DNA of 64,000 nt from Cacajao melanocephalus (Eukaryota; Chordata; Mammalia; Primates; Pitheciidae): assembly GCA_963573385.1 (NCBI GenBank), contig CAUYLG010063140.1, positions 1 to 64,000 on the forward strand. Direction: 5' to 3'. The notes under the pieces are model-generated. The model was given only the letters and a program-made list of their open reading frames with translations, was not told where the DNA came from and ran no database searches. Position 1 is the first letter of the stretch. Every line of letters begins with the position of its first letter. Below, one piece after another: positions 39,686 to 56,756 of the stretch. The translations under genes and the position numbers were made by a program.

Positions 39686-40016
39686 GCTGGGCGCAGTGGC
39701 GCGTGCCTGTAGTCCCAGCTACTGGGGAGGCTGAGGTGGAAGGATCGCTTGAGCCCAGGAGTTTTGGGCTGTAGTGCGCTATGCTGATCGGGTGTTCGCA
39801 CCAAGTTCGGCATCAATATGGTGACCTCCTGAGAGTGGGGGACCACCAGGTTGCCTAAGAAGGGGTGAACCGGCCCAGGTCGGAAACGGAGCAGGTCAAA
39901 ACTCCCGTGCTGATCAGTAGTGGGATAGCGCCTGTGAATAGCCACTGCACTCCAGCCTGGGCAACATAGCGAGACTGTCTCTTTTAAAAAATAAAAAATA
40001 ATAAATCTTTTAAAAA
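39686..40016 (+). pseudogene. RN7SL: Near full-length 7SL (SRP) RNA retrocopy
   Basis: 7SL RNA is the scaffold of the signal recognition particle. The copy keeps the 5' Alu domain (GCTGGGCGCAGTGGCGCGTG), the S domain (CACCAAGTTCGGCATCAATA, GGGGACCACCAGGTTGCCTA, GTGAACCGGCCCAGGTCGG, AAACGGAGCAGGTCAAAACT) and the 3' Alu domain (AATAGCCACTGCACTCCAGC) to about 39984, then an A-rich tail. Differences from the parent look like scattered substitutions (mostly transitions), I estimate about 5%, with no large deletion. The 20-bp AATAATATCCATGGAGCTGG at 39671-39690 and 40017-40036 is a perfect target duplication. Such copies are usually silent because 7SL needs upstream promoter elements, which are not expected here. 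Confidence 0.95.
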
Positions 40017-40036
40017 AATAATATCCATGGAGCTGG

Positions 40037-40685
40037 TGTGGAAACTAGATATGAGGGTACACATTCACCAAGTCTCAAAGATATGGACCTTCTTAACTGC
40101 TATTACTAACAGTTTAAGATTCAACAGTCAAGCTCTGTACCAAAAAAGACAAGGTCTAGGGTATTTATTATGTCATCTGCTTATATTGCCCTCTAGTGGT
40201 AGCTCTGCAGAGATCTAATGCAGAGCTCGCTTTTTTGTGTTGAAAATTACCTTTGTATCTATTTTTCAATATATTAACAAAACATAAACTGGATTTTGTT
40301 TTTGTTACTAAGCAATATGAGTAATTATTAAACTTTAAAATTGTATTATTCATTCATTACCTACAAGGAAAAGAGCATGCTTTTTTCTTCAGGTGAGTTA
40401 AATCTTACATTTGCATAGGTAAAATGTTATCAGTGTAACGCTTTAGAAATTCTGTGCTTCATGAAAAGTCCCTGGAGATTTGTCAATGCCTTTATTTTCA
40501 GTATGTTTGAACCTCAAGAAAAACACTGAAAGAATATGAAATAGTCTGATGAAGTTTCCTATAATTATCAGTTGTAGTTGTCTGATGATGTTAGTCAAAA
40601 ACCCTGTAGGGTAATCAGTCATCATTTCATTTTATGAAACTTGGCCACAAAATTACTTATTTAATTTGAAACTAGCAACTTCTTG
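40037..40685. other. No feature recognised
   Basis: Unique-looking AT-rich DNA. Confidence 0.3.
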
Positions 40686-40790
40686 GCCAGTGGTTTTTAA
40701 CCGAGGATGTATGTTAGACTTAGCTGTGAAGTTTTACTAAAATGTACATGGTTAGGACTCACTCTAGACTTGCTGAATCTCTTTACTTGA
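40686..40790 (+). mobile_element. Weak MER5-like remnant
   Basis: CCAGTGGTTTTTAACCGAGG and GGTTAGGACTCACTCTAGACTTGCTGAATC resemble hAT MER5-type sequence. Diverged. Confidence 0.4.
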
Positions 40791-42080
40791 TATTCTTTAT
40801 ATATTCATATTAGTATAGTCTTAACATATTCTTGGTACTTTTGTTTCAAGATTATTACATGTAAAAATTATGTTCATCTATTCTTTTTAATCAAATGTAA
40901 CATATACTGACGTTGAAAACTGGATCATCGTCCTTGTAGACACTGAAAATTGGCTAGTCATCCCGATAGACATTTTGTCTAAAACTTTTATCTTGCATGC
41001 CACAGAAACAACCAAACTTTCTTTTCAGTTGCATTATTCTTGCTATGAGCTCTCATCAGACCTTTCACTTTGAAAATCGTCAGTAATAATTTACCACAGC
41101 TGTTTTAAGACTTTATCATCTACAGATGGGGTGTGTTTTCCTCTAATGCCTTCCTGAAGGCTCTGCAATCAGCTACCCTTCAGAGTTGGTGCCTTCAAAT
41201 AATGACTATCTCAAAAATTGATGGAAAAGAACTGTACTACGTGCTTTAAACTACTGACACTTCTAAAAATAGACTCTTTCATATAGGCTTCTGTGCTTAG
41301 CAACTTTTATTCTGTCCCTGAGGACTGAGTCAGGATTTTCAGAACTCTAATGGAGAAACAGAAGGCTTCATAAAACTGCTAACCCAAGCTACTGCAGAAC
41401 AATAATTAATTACATAGAGGCGAATGAATAAGTGGAGAGATGACTGTAGATATGTGTTTGGAATATTGTTGATACTGTTTTAATACTATCTTTCCTGGCT
41501 ATATAAGGAAATTTTTGCTTAAGCTATCTGTAACCCCATAACACCACATCTGTTTGCTTTTGTAAATGGAAATAAAATATTTTTAAATGATATAATTTTC
41601 TCACTGACCCTTCCCACCTACTGCTTGAATTCACAAACTATTATCAAATATTCTTACTTTTCATGGCAATATTGCTATTAGCAAATGTTCAATAAGAATC
41701 TGTTCTTTACCAAACCATAATTGTCATATTTGGGAAAGATGTTTGTTTGATCAGATATGATTAGACAATTTTGAGGAGCTAAAGAACCAACACTTGCAAA
41801 ATTCTCCCAGGGAAACTGATATGGTAACTGGCTCGTGGGTCTCTACAGGTAAGTAAGGAAGATCAACGCTGGGAAGAACACGAAGGGCAGGTTATAAGGA
41901 CCTCAAGAACAGAGGAATTTGCTTATTATAGATGCTACTGGTAAAATCTGGTAGAGAGAAATTCTTCAGCTTGGCTAAGAACCGAAGCATTGGAATACCA
42001 AATAATAAAGACTTTTAAAAGTCCATCTGAGATTCATTATGGTAACTTCCAGAAAAGTAAACTTAAGAAGATCCATATCA
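40791..42080. other. No feature recognised
   Basis: About 1.3 kb of AT-rich DNA. A diverged two-unit repeat (GAAAACTGGATCATCG...TAGACA, GAAAATTGGCTAGTCATC...TAGACA) lies at about 40915-40972. Confidence 0.3.
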
Positions 42081-43544
<1,464 letters not shown>

Positions 43545-43861
43545 TTTTTTTTTTTTTTTTTGAGATAGAGTCTCGCTCTGTCGCCCAGGCTGGAGTACAG
43601 TGGTCTGATCTCGGCTCACTGCAACCTCCACTTCCAGGGTTCAAGTGATTCTCTTGCCTCGGCCTCCCGAGTAGATAGGATTATAGGCGCCAGCCACCAC
43701 GCCCAGCTAATTTTTGCACTTTTAGTAGAAACCGCGGGGCGGGGAAGGGGCATATTTAACTATGTTGGCCAGGCTGGTCTCAAACTCCTGACCTCAAGTG
43801 ATCCACCCGCCTCGGCCTCCCAAAGTGCTGAGATTTCAGGCGTCAGCCACTGCGTCCAGCC
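43545..43861 (-). mobile_element. Alu with G-rich internal expansion, inverted
   Basis: A full inverted Alu. The usual GTAGAGACGGGGTTTCACCATG segment is replaced by GTAGAAACCGCGGGGCGGGG, AAGGGGCATATTTAACTATG (about 43725-43763), roughly 20 bases longer than normal. Confidence 0.9.
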
Positions 43862-43907
43862 GAGTTCTGTAATCTTACATGGAGTAGCTGGGGGAGTGGG
43901 GTAAACA

Positions 43908-44160
43908 GCCACTTCCGCAGTGTAGCCAGTGGTTAGAAGCATGGACTCTAGGGCTTCCGTCTTTATATTCCTGCAAGTTTCCTCCCTTGCAAGCAAGCGA
44001 TTTAAACTTTCTGTGCCTTCTTTTCTAACCTGGTAAAAAGGCTTGGTCCTGCTACATATATCATAGGGTCGTTGTAAAGCCTAAGAGGAGCAAATGAAGC
44101 GTTTCGTATATGGCCAGCAACTTCCTAAGCACTTGGAAGTTAGCTACTATTATCATTACT
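43908..44160 (+). mobile_element. MIR SINE, sense
   Basis: CAGTGGTTAGAAGCATGGACTCTAGGGC, GCGATTTAAACTTTCTGTGCC, CTAACCTGGTAAAAAGG and ATAGGGTCGTTGTAAAGCC are in MIR order. Confidence 0.8.
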
Positions 44161-44806
<646 letters not shown>

Positions 44807-44820
44807 CCGTATCTGACACT

Positions 44821-45871
<1,051 letters not shown>

Positions 45872-47877
45872 GATGAAGAAGGAGGAGGAGAAGAAGGTTG
45901 ACTTTTCTTTCCATTGAGAAGAAATTCTTTTGAACCATGTAGGCAGGGACATAATTCCTCCATTATGCTGCTTCTTGTATCATTGCTGGTCCCATAGCTT
46001 CAAATTATATAGCTTCAAATTATACAGGTGATTTGCATGGAGAAAGGAAAAGAAGAGATTTCTCTGGAGGTGAAAGAGGGTGTTAGGGCGGGGACCACTA
46101 CATTCTTTATTTCTCTCTTTTCTGGCTCAACCTCAGAAACTAGGTCTGATTTCTGGATTTAGAGGTGTTAGGCAGCAGTCGAAAGACCTGTTGAGACTGG
46201 GGTACAAAGCAGTGCCTTCTCCAGTTTTAGAGGGCCAAATGTGACCTCTGAGCAGCTGGAGGGACGTTTTCTCTATTTCTGTGCTGTGCCATGTATGTAG
46301 TGTCTGGGGAGACATAAGGCTGGAAGTCACATGGCCCCTTCAGCATGCGGAGGGATTTGCGGCTGTGGAACCCAGGAGTGCTCGGGCAGTGGGGGCAGCC
46401 TCGCTGAAGAGCTAGGAGCAGCAGACGTCAGCAGGAAGAGCAGAAGGTAACATCAGGAGGAAACCTGCCTGCCACCACTTTGCATGTCCTGGGTTATTTC
46501 TGGGACAGCCTAAGGGGTATTGGGTTTGTTCAAGACTCAGGTCGACTATGTGTAGGTGGGGGCCAATAATCCGGCAAAGTGGGGCTAAAGACTAAACAGC
46601 TTGGGCATGAGGCTTGAAAGTAGGAAGCCTGGGATGTTTGGGTTAAGTTGGAAAACTAACACGGCTTTAGCAACTTCACTAAATGAAAATTGTAAAATTT
46701 GTTTCTCTTTTGTGGCTCCCATATGTTGCTGCTCTTAGTACTCTCCAAATATAGATCAGAGGTGCAGGAGACATCAACTTTTAGCAAGCTGAATAAATGG
46801 TCTTCTAGTGATTAACTCTCCTCTAAGGTTTAAGTGAAAAGCAGCAGGTGTCATGGTGAGTGTGAGTATCCTGTGTTGAACTCAATCATTTGTGTAGGTT
46901 TGGGCAGCTCTGCTGAGCATCATGGGGCCTTTCTTCCTGGAACACCAAGTTTTAAGCAGTAGCTACAATTACAGTGATTAGTTATAGAAAGCAGTTATTA
47001 ACACACTTGTTCTATTTTACTACCACTTTACTTAAAAGCAACTAAGATGGAGAAAATATAAGCCATATTTCTCTTTAGAGGTTTAGAGAATATATTAAAC
47101 AAAACTTTACCTTTCTTCTGAAACCAGAGAATTGTTCCTATCAGATAGAAGTGAAGTTTCTGTGCACAGAAAGCTGAGATACTTAGTTCTTTGTTCTAGA
47201 GAGCATTTTTTTCTTTTAGTGGTCCAGGAAATGTCACCAGTTTCCCAAAAAAGGTCCTGTGGTTAAATAATGGTAACCAATGAGTTCAGTAGTGTTAAAC
47301 AGGTTTGATTACTGACTTCTCAAAGACTTTAATATGCCCACGTATGTGATCTGACTTCCGTGATAGAGGAATATGAATTGGCATCCCATGGACAAATACA
47401 TTCAGGACACTGCCAGTACATCCTGCAGAAGGCTGGTGCTCTAGAACATAATTTCAAAAATGCCATATGTGGTAGACATGGAGAAGCACCAACCAGGTCC
47501 TCTTTCAAGGAGGACTTACTGTCCACTTTGAGGGAGTGTGACAGCAGACTGTTTCAGCTGTTTGCTTCTTCACACTCTGCCTCCACTTCCAAAAGCACCT
47601 TGCCCTTCCATGAGCAGTCTATCCGGTGGCTAAGCGAGGTGGGTATAAAGGATCTGCCCTCTTAACCACCAGCAACAGTACGTACTTGCTCCAGAGCTCC
47701 CAAGGGGATTGGCTAAGACTTGTCGGCCCATATCACTTCTCCCTCTGCCCAATCCTTCTTTCTCCCCTTCCTTTCAGAGTTGTTTATCCCCCATCAACAG
47801 CGTGCACCCTAGACATTGTCTCAGAATCTGCTTTCATAAAACCCAACTTGAGCAGTTACTGGTATTAAAATATGTAT
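45872..47877. other. Two-kilobase stretch without recognised repeats
   Basis: Unique-looking DNA. A 101-codon plus-strand open frame (47360-47665, ends WLSEVGIKDLPS) has no domain I know and is not supported as a gene. Confidence 0.3.
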
Positions 47878-49035
<1,158 letters not shown>

Positions 49036-49185
49036 GCGTACATTAATTGAATACCTACTATGTGCCAGGTCTGAAAAAAGCACTGGATACAAGGATGAAA
49101 CATTCATCTCTTAAAAGTACTCATATTATTGCAAGAGACAAAGAATGAAAAAGAAGTTTAGAGATAAACACTCAGAATAAAATTG
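49036..49185 (-). mobile_element. L2 fragment, antisense
   Basis: ATTGAATACCTACTATGTGCCAGG, then CACTGGATACAAGGATGAAAC and AGATAAACACTCAGAATAAAATTG fit the reverse L2 3' region. Confidence 0.5.
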
Positions 49186-49915
49186 CCTTTATCTGGGTCA
49201 CATCAGTTTTTAGTGAAGAAAAGTAGTGTCCAGGCACAGGAGAAGCTCTCCAGTTACTGAAGCCACCAGGACCCAAACATTCCCTTGCTGTGAGCATCTT
49301 TGTAGAGCATTTACCTGCAGTAGAGTCTGTATCTGTCCTCCAAATTAACATAGAGTTCTGGCCCAGGAGAGTGGGTTTAGTTTTACTAAATAACCACTGG
49401 GGCCACTGCTATGGCTAAGAAGATGAGCTAGACATTTGCTCCTAAAGATATTTTCCTTATTATGTTGGATAAAATTTGAAGGTCAGAGGGCACCAAATAG
49501 AGCAATATGTTCACTATTTTATCCTCTCTAGTACCCAGAGACATGAAGAAGCATATTTTTTAAGAAAATATTTTTCATTTTTGTAACCTCATTAGCAGAA
49601 AGCATACTTCTGTTCAAAAGTATTAAGATAATCATCTTCTCACTTTATGTTTAATTGCTTCAATGATAAGCAGTTTCTTCTGCTCCCTTCTCCACATCCA
49701 CCCCTTAGAATTTTTCCAAGATTCTTCTTACCCATTCTGTTCAGATTTATATCATCCATTATGTGAGGCAGAGGGGAGGGAAATGTGTCAATACAAATAT
49801 GTAAAGGCATTCAACTGGGTTGGCATTTTCGGCATTGGCTAAAATGCCACCCTGGAATTCTCTCAGAAACAAACTCATTCCAAAACTAGGCTGTGTTCAT
49901 TCACACCGCATTCAA
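49186..49915. other. No feature recognised
   Basis: Unique-looking DNA. Confidence 0.3.
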
Positions 49916-49919
49916 AAAA

Positions 49920-50045
49920 TCAAAGCAATGCCAAACTGGAATAAAAATTAATGCAGGGTGATGGTGGGGAAATGGGGAATGACTGGTAATATGTATAAGA
50001 TTTTCTTTTGGGGGTGATGACAATGTTCTAAAATTAGTGTATATA
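49920..50045 (+). mobile_element. Old L1-like 3'UTR fragment, copy 1
   Basis: GCAGGGTGATGGTGGGGAAATGGGGAATGACTGG... TTTTCTTTTGGGGGTGATGACAATG-type sequence, characteristic of an L1M 3' end. A related block recurs at 50690. Confidence 0.5.
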
Positions 50046-50689
50046 TATATTCCAGTGCTGTTTGTAGAAATGGTCCTAGCCATACATTGAGATCTCTTAA
50101 TAGTGTTCCCCATTAAAAAGGTCCTGGGCTCCTTGCAGTAATGGCTTATTCCAAGTTTGAGGCATGGAAGATATCAGCTGAGCCTGGTTCATCTTTTGGG
50201 ATGTCTAAAAGCAAGAGACCGGGGATTAATAAGGTCACCTGAAACGTTTGGTCAGTTTTAGCCCCTTTGCTTTGGCTACAATGTTGTGTGTTATGGTTTG
50301 GCCTCGTAAGCATCTATTCAAGGGAGTATGACAGAGGAAAAGCTTTGTAACTCAGGCACCTGGGAGGTCCTGCAGGTGATGCTGGAGGCTGCGGCTAGAA
50401 ATGCTGCTTGTGCGTGCTCGGTCACTAGGCAGTCACACTGAACTTTTCAGGTGGCATTGTATGCCATTTTAGACATTTTTTTCCCTAGTTTTATCCCTCC
50501 CACCCCTCAGTTCATGAAATTTCACTCTCCCAGATACTCTGTACATCTTTTCTTGGACTATGTATATCTAAAATGTTTTCACCCCGCCCCTCATGCCAGG
50601 ACAATTTTTGCTCCCTAGGGGCTGATATTTCCCTTACTGAGAATGCATGCTCACTCCATTGGTGCTGGTAAGTGTGGAGAATGTGGACA
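50046..50689. other. Spacer between two related L1-like blocks
   Basis: No repeat recognised. Confidence 0.3.
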
Positions 50690-50770
50690 TTTATGTAGGG
50701 TGGTGGTGGGGAGATGGGGAATGGCTAGCACTAGGTATGGGGTTTTCTTTTGGGGGTGATGAAAATGGAG
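50690..50770 (+). mobile_element. Old L1-like 3'UTR fragment, copy 2
   Basis: GTAGGGTGGTGGTGGGGAGATGGGGAATGGC... GTTTTCTTTTGGGGGTGATGAAAATGG matches the block at 49957-50026 with modest divergence. Confidence 0.5.
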
Positions 50771-51202
50771 GACTCCAAGTGACGGTTATTTGGGAGCCCA
50801 GAAAAGGACTAGGGTAAATATATTTCACCATTGGGATTCAAAGCTGGAATCTTTTCTGATTGAGACCCTTGAGCCATTTGGACAGAGAAACAGTGAAACA
50901 GATTTCATTCCCTTCTCTCCCACTGGAGCTGACCCCAAATGTGTCTCCTGCACGCTGACAACCATCTCGAGTCTGCTGCCCAAAGAACACGCCTTGGGAT
51001 CATTTCATTAAATATCTCTGAAGTATGGTTGATTTATTACTGCTGTGTCTAAAAGCTACTGTTTGAGCATTTATGTAGTGTGCAAAAAACGCGTCACCAT
51101 GCATACAGTGCTGGCTATCTCCCGTTCACCCTCCCAAGCTACTCTCCCTCTGCTCTGTGCTGAGGGAGACTGGCCATGAGGATTACATCAGTGGGCCTCT
51201 CA
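50771..51202. other. No feature recognised
   Basis: Unique-looking DNA. Confidence 0.3.
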
Positions 51203-51570
51203 TCCTAGCTTCCTGATGGGCTTGGCCAATGAAAGGCAGCAGATAGAGTATGAGGTCAGAGTATTTACTCTCAACTCCTCACCTGTCAGACCACCGGGGA
51301 TTGCCTATTTCTCTCTGCTAAGGGCTTCTGCACCTGCTATGTGGACCTCTCTCTCTCTATATTTCTTACTATGGGTTCAAGTAGCTACCTTCTCTCCTTG
51401 GCTTCTTCAGGGCAAAACTCCCTGCTCTTGCTGGCCCTGGAGAGACTGCATTACCCCTGTGCTTCTCATAGATTCTGCCCACCTTTGTAAATAGTCTATA
51501 TTTTGAACCATTCTTAAATTTCTCAGTTCACAGATGCCACATTCCCTGCTGGGAACATGACGGACACACA
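51203..51570 (+). mobile_element. Possible ancient MER-type repeat
   Basis: GGCTTGGCCAATGAAAGGCAGCAG, TTTGTAAATAGTCTATATTTTG and CATTCCCTGCTGGGAAC resemble, in order, a dispersed mammalian repeat I cannot name. Weak. Confidence 0.3.
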
Positions 51571-52365
51571 TTCAAGTCTCCTGGAAAGCAGTTATTTCCA
51601 AGATGGTACAACATCCTGTTCCTTGCCTCAGAGATCAGAAACAGTGACCTGGAACAGAACAGCTTTGTGGATAACCTAAAAGCATTTTGCAAGCATAGAG
51701 GGTGAGGTGATTAGCTCTATCTGATTGAGTTGGGGAAGCCTTCTCAGAAGAGGAAACAGTGTAGTCTGATGGAATTTTCCATACAGAAAAAGAAACTGCA
51801 AATGCAAACGCATGAAGCCCTGAAAGGGATAGGCTTTTGGAAATCTAGGAAAAAGTTTCTGCAGGTAAGGGTCAAGTGTGTACACACAGGCTTGTTTGCA
51901 GGAAAGGTGGGAAGGAGGAGAAGCATGCAGTGAAGTTGGAAGGATAAGTTGGTTGTGGAAGATGCAGTCTTGAAGGCAGTAGACCGTAACAGTCTGTAGT
52001 TTTCTAGAGGTTGGTAGAAGTGTTGTACAGCGTTGTAAGAAATGACTGTAATAAAGCGCATGCTGTAACTACCAAGATATTATCGCAAGGAGGTAGTTAA
52101 GAGATGGCTAGATTGTTGCAACCCTACATGGTGACACAGTTAAGTTAATGTTTTGTAGAAGGAAAGGAAAGAAATTGACACTTGAGTGCTTACTCTGTGC
52201 TAGTGTTCCGACATAACATTTCACTGAAGGAGACAAGCCGGTTGACTTTGCATCTTTCAATCTATAAAGCCAATGATTTTGCCGCTGGATAGTGCATTTT
52301 GCTTTGGGGCTTAGAAAAATATATGATCAGAATAGTTCACTGTGAGAACCCTTGTCTGACACATA
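51571..52365. other. No feature recognised
   Basis: Unique-looking DNA. Overlapping short frames on both strands are not credible genes. Confidence 0.3.
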
Positions 52366-52367
52366 TA

Positions 52368-52871
52368 CAGACAGTCCCCAACTCATGATGATTCAATGTC
52401 AATTTATGATTTTTTGACTTTATGATGGTGGAAAAGTGATATACATTTAGTAGGAACCGTATTTTAAATTTTGTGTTTTTTTCCTTTTTTTAAAAAATGG
52501 GGTCTCACTATGTTGCTCGCGCTGATCTCAAACTCCTGACCTCAAGCAATCCTCCTGCCCTAGCCTCCCAAGTAGCTGAGATTACAAGTTCCAGCCACCA
52601 TGCCCAGCTTAATGTTGATTTTTTCCCCAGCAAGCTATATGTGGTATGATATTCTTACATGAGATATTTAACACTCTACTCTAAAATAGACTTTGTGTTA
52701 AATGATTTAGCCCACTGCAGGCTAATGTAAGTGTTCTGAACACATTTAAGCTAGGCTAAGCTAAGCTATGATGTTTGGTAGGTTAGATATATTAAGTGCA
52801 TTTTTAGCTTGTGATATATCTAAGTTATGCTGTGTTCATCAGAACATGACCCTTAAGTCAAGGAGCATCTG
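52368..52871 (+). mobile_element. TA-flanked DNA transposon split by Alu fragment
   Basis: Left end CAGACAGTCCCCAACTCATG and right end CATGACCCTTAAGTCAAGGAGCATCTG are imperfect inverted repeats with TA outside each. The interior TTATGATTTTTTGACTTTATGATGG and CTAAGTTATGC fit a Tigger-class element. An inverted Alu fragment occupies 52483-52611. Confidence 0.65.
52483..52611 (-). mobile_element. Alu half-element, inverted
   Basis: ATGGGGTCTCACTATGTTGC through TAGCTGAGATTACAAGTTCCAGCC, a diverged single Alu monomer, J-like. Confidence 0.75.
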
Positions 52872-53179
52872 TAGTGGTAAACACATCATTGGGTTTTTTT
52901 GTATTTGATTATTACTGAGAAATTGTTGCAGGTTATGAATTTCTAAAATGAATTATAATTAATTCCCTTGATTGCCGGTTCTGGGTACTAGAATCATAGG
53001 ACTATGCATGGGTAGGACTAAGCATCCCATGAGCCCCAGTTTCTTAGTGGTCTCTCTAACTCCTCTTGTGATCACTAAGCTAAGGTACTCTGCACACATA
53101 CATGCTAGCTTTTATTTTTTATGTAAAAGTATGTAGAACAGTGTCTGGAACCCACTGGATACTCCACACATGATCTCTT

Positions 53180-53290
53180 TTGATGTTGAAAGAACACAGT
53201 GAGGTGGGCATTAAATAACTTGTCCAGGTTCGGAGTGGAATCAGGATTTGAATGCAGGTGACTGTATCTTACGCTCTTGATCATCACGCA
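53180..53290 (-). mobile_element. MIR SINE fragment, inverted
   Basis: AACTTGTCCAGGTTCGGAGTGG, ATCAGGATTTGAATGCAGGTGACTG and TCTTGATCATCACGC fit the reverse MIR core. Confidence 0.6.
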
Positions 53291-53323
53291 AAACCACCTC
53301 CTGTGAGACCTGAACAGCAGATG

Positions 53324-53462
53324 GGGCCGGCTACTGTGAATCCTGGCACTTTGGGAGGCTGAAACACGAGGATCTCTTGAGCCCAGGAGTTTGAGGTTGC
53401 AGTGAGCCACGACTGTGCTACTGTACTCCACCTAGGGCGACAGGGCGAGATCACATCTCAAA
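53324..53462 (+). mobile_element. Fossil Alu monomer (FAM/FRAM-like)
   Basis: GGGCCGGCTACTGTGAATCC joins directly from left-monomer sequence to TTGAGGTTGCAGTGAGCC and the 3' end, i.e. a monomeric 7SL-derived unit. Confidence 0.7.
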
Positions 53463-54239
<777 letters not shown>

Positions 54240-54253
54240 ACGTATTTGCTTTC

Positions 54254-55133
<880 letters not shown>

Positions 55134-55339
55134 TCACCTGTCCCTCTGCCAGCCTTTAGTGCTGGAGAAAAGGCGACCCTGGCTGGTGGTATGAAATGAA
55201 TGGAAGGGGAATTGCTGGGGTTGGGAAGTGGATACACAAAGAATAAAACAAAGTTCTGAGGACACTTTGGCAGGTTATATGTAATTAACATGATACTCAA
55301 GTAGATTTCTTCTTATTATTATTCTTTTTTTTTTTTTTA

Positions 55340-55470
55340 ACTTGGAAGGGACTTTCTAATTTAGTTCAGTCCCTTGTCCTATTTTCCAGCTGAGAACTAA
55401 GGTTCATGGAGGTTTTGGTCATCTACCTGGTGACAGAAAACTCATTAGGACTCCTGTCTTCTATCTTTGC
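55340..55470 (-). mobile_element. MIR-like SINE, inverted
   Basis: CTTGGAAGGGACTTTCTAATTTAG, CTGAGAACTAAGGTTCATGG and CATTAGGACTCCTGTCTTC are MIR/MIR3-like. A run of T precedes it at 55325-55338. Confidence 0.5.
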
Positions 55471-56026
55471 TCTTAATTACCAGTTCTTCCCTCTACTCTT
55501 TGCCCTACTATCCAATTCTACATTTTCTTTATCTTGACATCCTTATCTGACCTCTCAGTTAAACTATGTTGTGGAAAAATAACTCCTAAAGCCCCGAGAA
55601 CCACTTCTGAGCAAGCCATAACAAGTATTTCCTTGGAATTTCTCTCAGGTTAAAAAGCAGACCTGTTCCTCAAGCTTAGTAGCTCAGCAACTAAAAAGTA
55701 ATGTTAATACCACCAAAGGGCTTAAAAGTAAATTGCAGAAAAAGAATAAATTTCATTTGATCACAGCTGATAAAGATAATTCTAGTGCGATAGGGAAGCC
55801 ATAGGGGGCTCCTTCCCAGGTTCTGGCTTGGTCTGAACCTCATCTGTATAGAATTCGTGGCTTGTATAGTTATCCAGTGAGATCCAATATTTGCCATGGC
55901 CTTGACTAATACTTAAAGAAATGTGGGCAATCCTACATGCTATTCTTTTAAAAATAGCCATAACAGAGTTGAAATGGGTCACCTTTTCTCCAAAGAGCTT
56001 ATATCCTCTTACATACTATAAATAAT
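55471..56026. other. No feature recognised
   Basis: Unique-looking DNA. Confidence 0.3.
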
Positions 56027-56240
56027 AATGTCTAACATTTATTGAACATTTACTATGTGCCAGGTTCTATTCTAAGTGTTTTACATCTCTTTTCTAACAC
56101 TCAAAGCAACCTAAGAGATATACACATTTTCCTCACTTTACTGGAGAAGAAGAAATGAAGGCTTAGGGAGATTGTGACTTGCCCTGGATCAAACAGATGG
56201 TAAAAGGCAGAGAGAGAATTCAAATTTAGGTCTTTATGTC
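56027..56240 (-). mobile_element. MIR SINE, inverted
   Basis: ATTGAACATTTACTATGTGCCAGG, TCTAAGTGTTTTACATC, CTGGAGAAGAAGAAATGAAGGC and TTGTGACTTGCCCTGG follow reverse MIR well. Confidence 0.8.
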
Positions 56241-56259
56241 CCTTAAAATGGTTTCTTTT

Positions 56260-56554
<295 letters not shown>

Positions 56555-56689
56555 GGTTTCTTTCATCATACTAATAGGATGCCTCTTTTGGCATATGCAT
56601 GTAGAACCAGCATAATTTCTGCTTTGCAGCTTCCAATCAGAAAGCACGGGTTCAACATTTATCCTTCAAAAATTTTCCAAATAGGGAAT

Positions 56690-56756
56690 AAGAGTCCAGG
56701 CATTTAGTATCACATGACACTGGTTAAAAAAAAAAAAAAAAAAGAGTCCAGGCATT
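56690..56756 (+). mobile_element. Minimal poly(A)-tailed retroinsertion
   Basis: AAGAGTCCAGGCATT occurs at 56690-56704 and, unchanged, at 56742-56756. Between the copies are 21 bases (TAGTATCACATGACACTGGTT) and about 16 A. The layout is that of an L1-mediated retrocopy with target duplication, but with almost no body. The source RNA is unknown. Confidence 0.8.

Noticed and set aside
39520..39945. 141-codon reverse frame
   Set aside because: It is the antisense of the 7SL retrocopy.
40915..40972. Two-unit diverged tandem repeat
   Set aside because: Only two imperfect units, too weak to separate from chance or old duplication.
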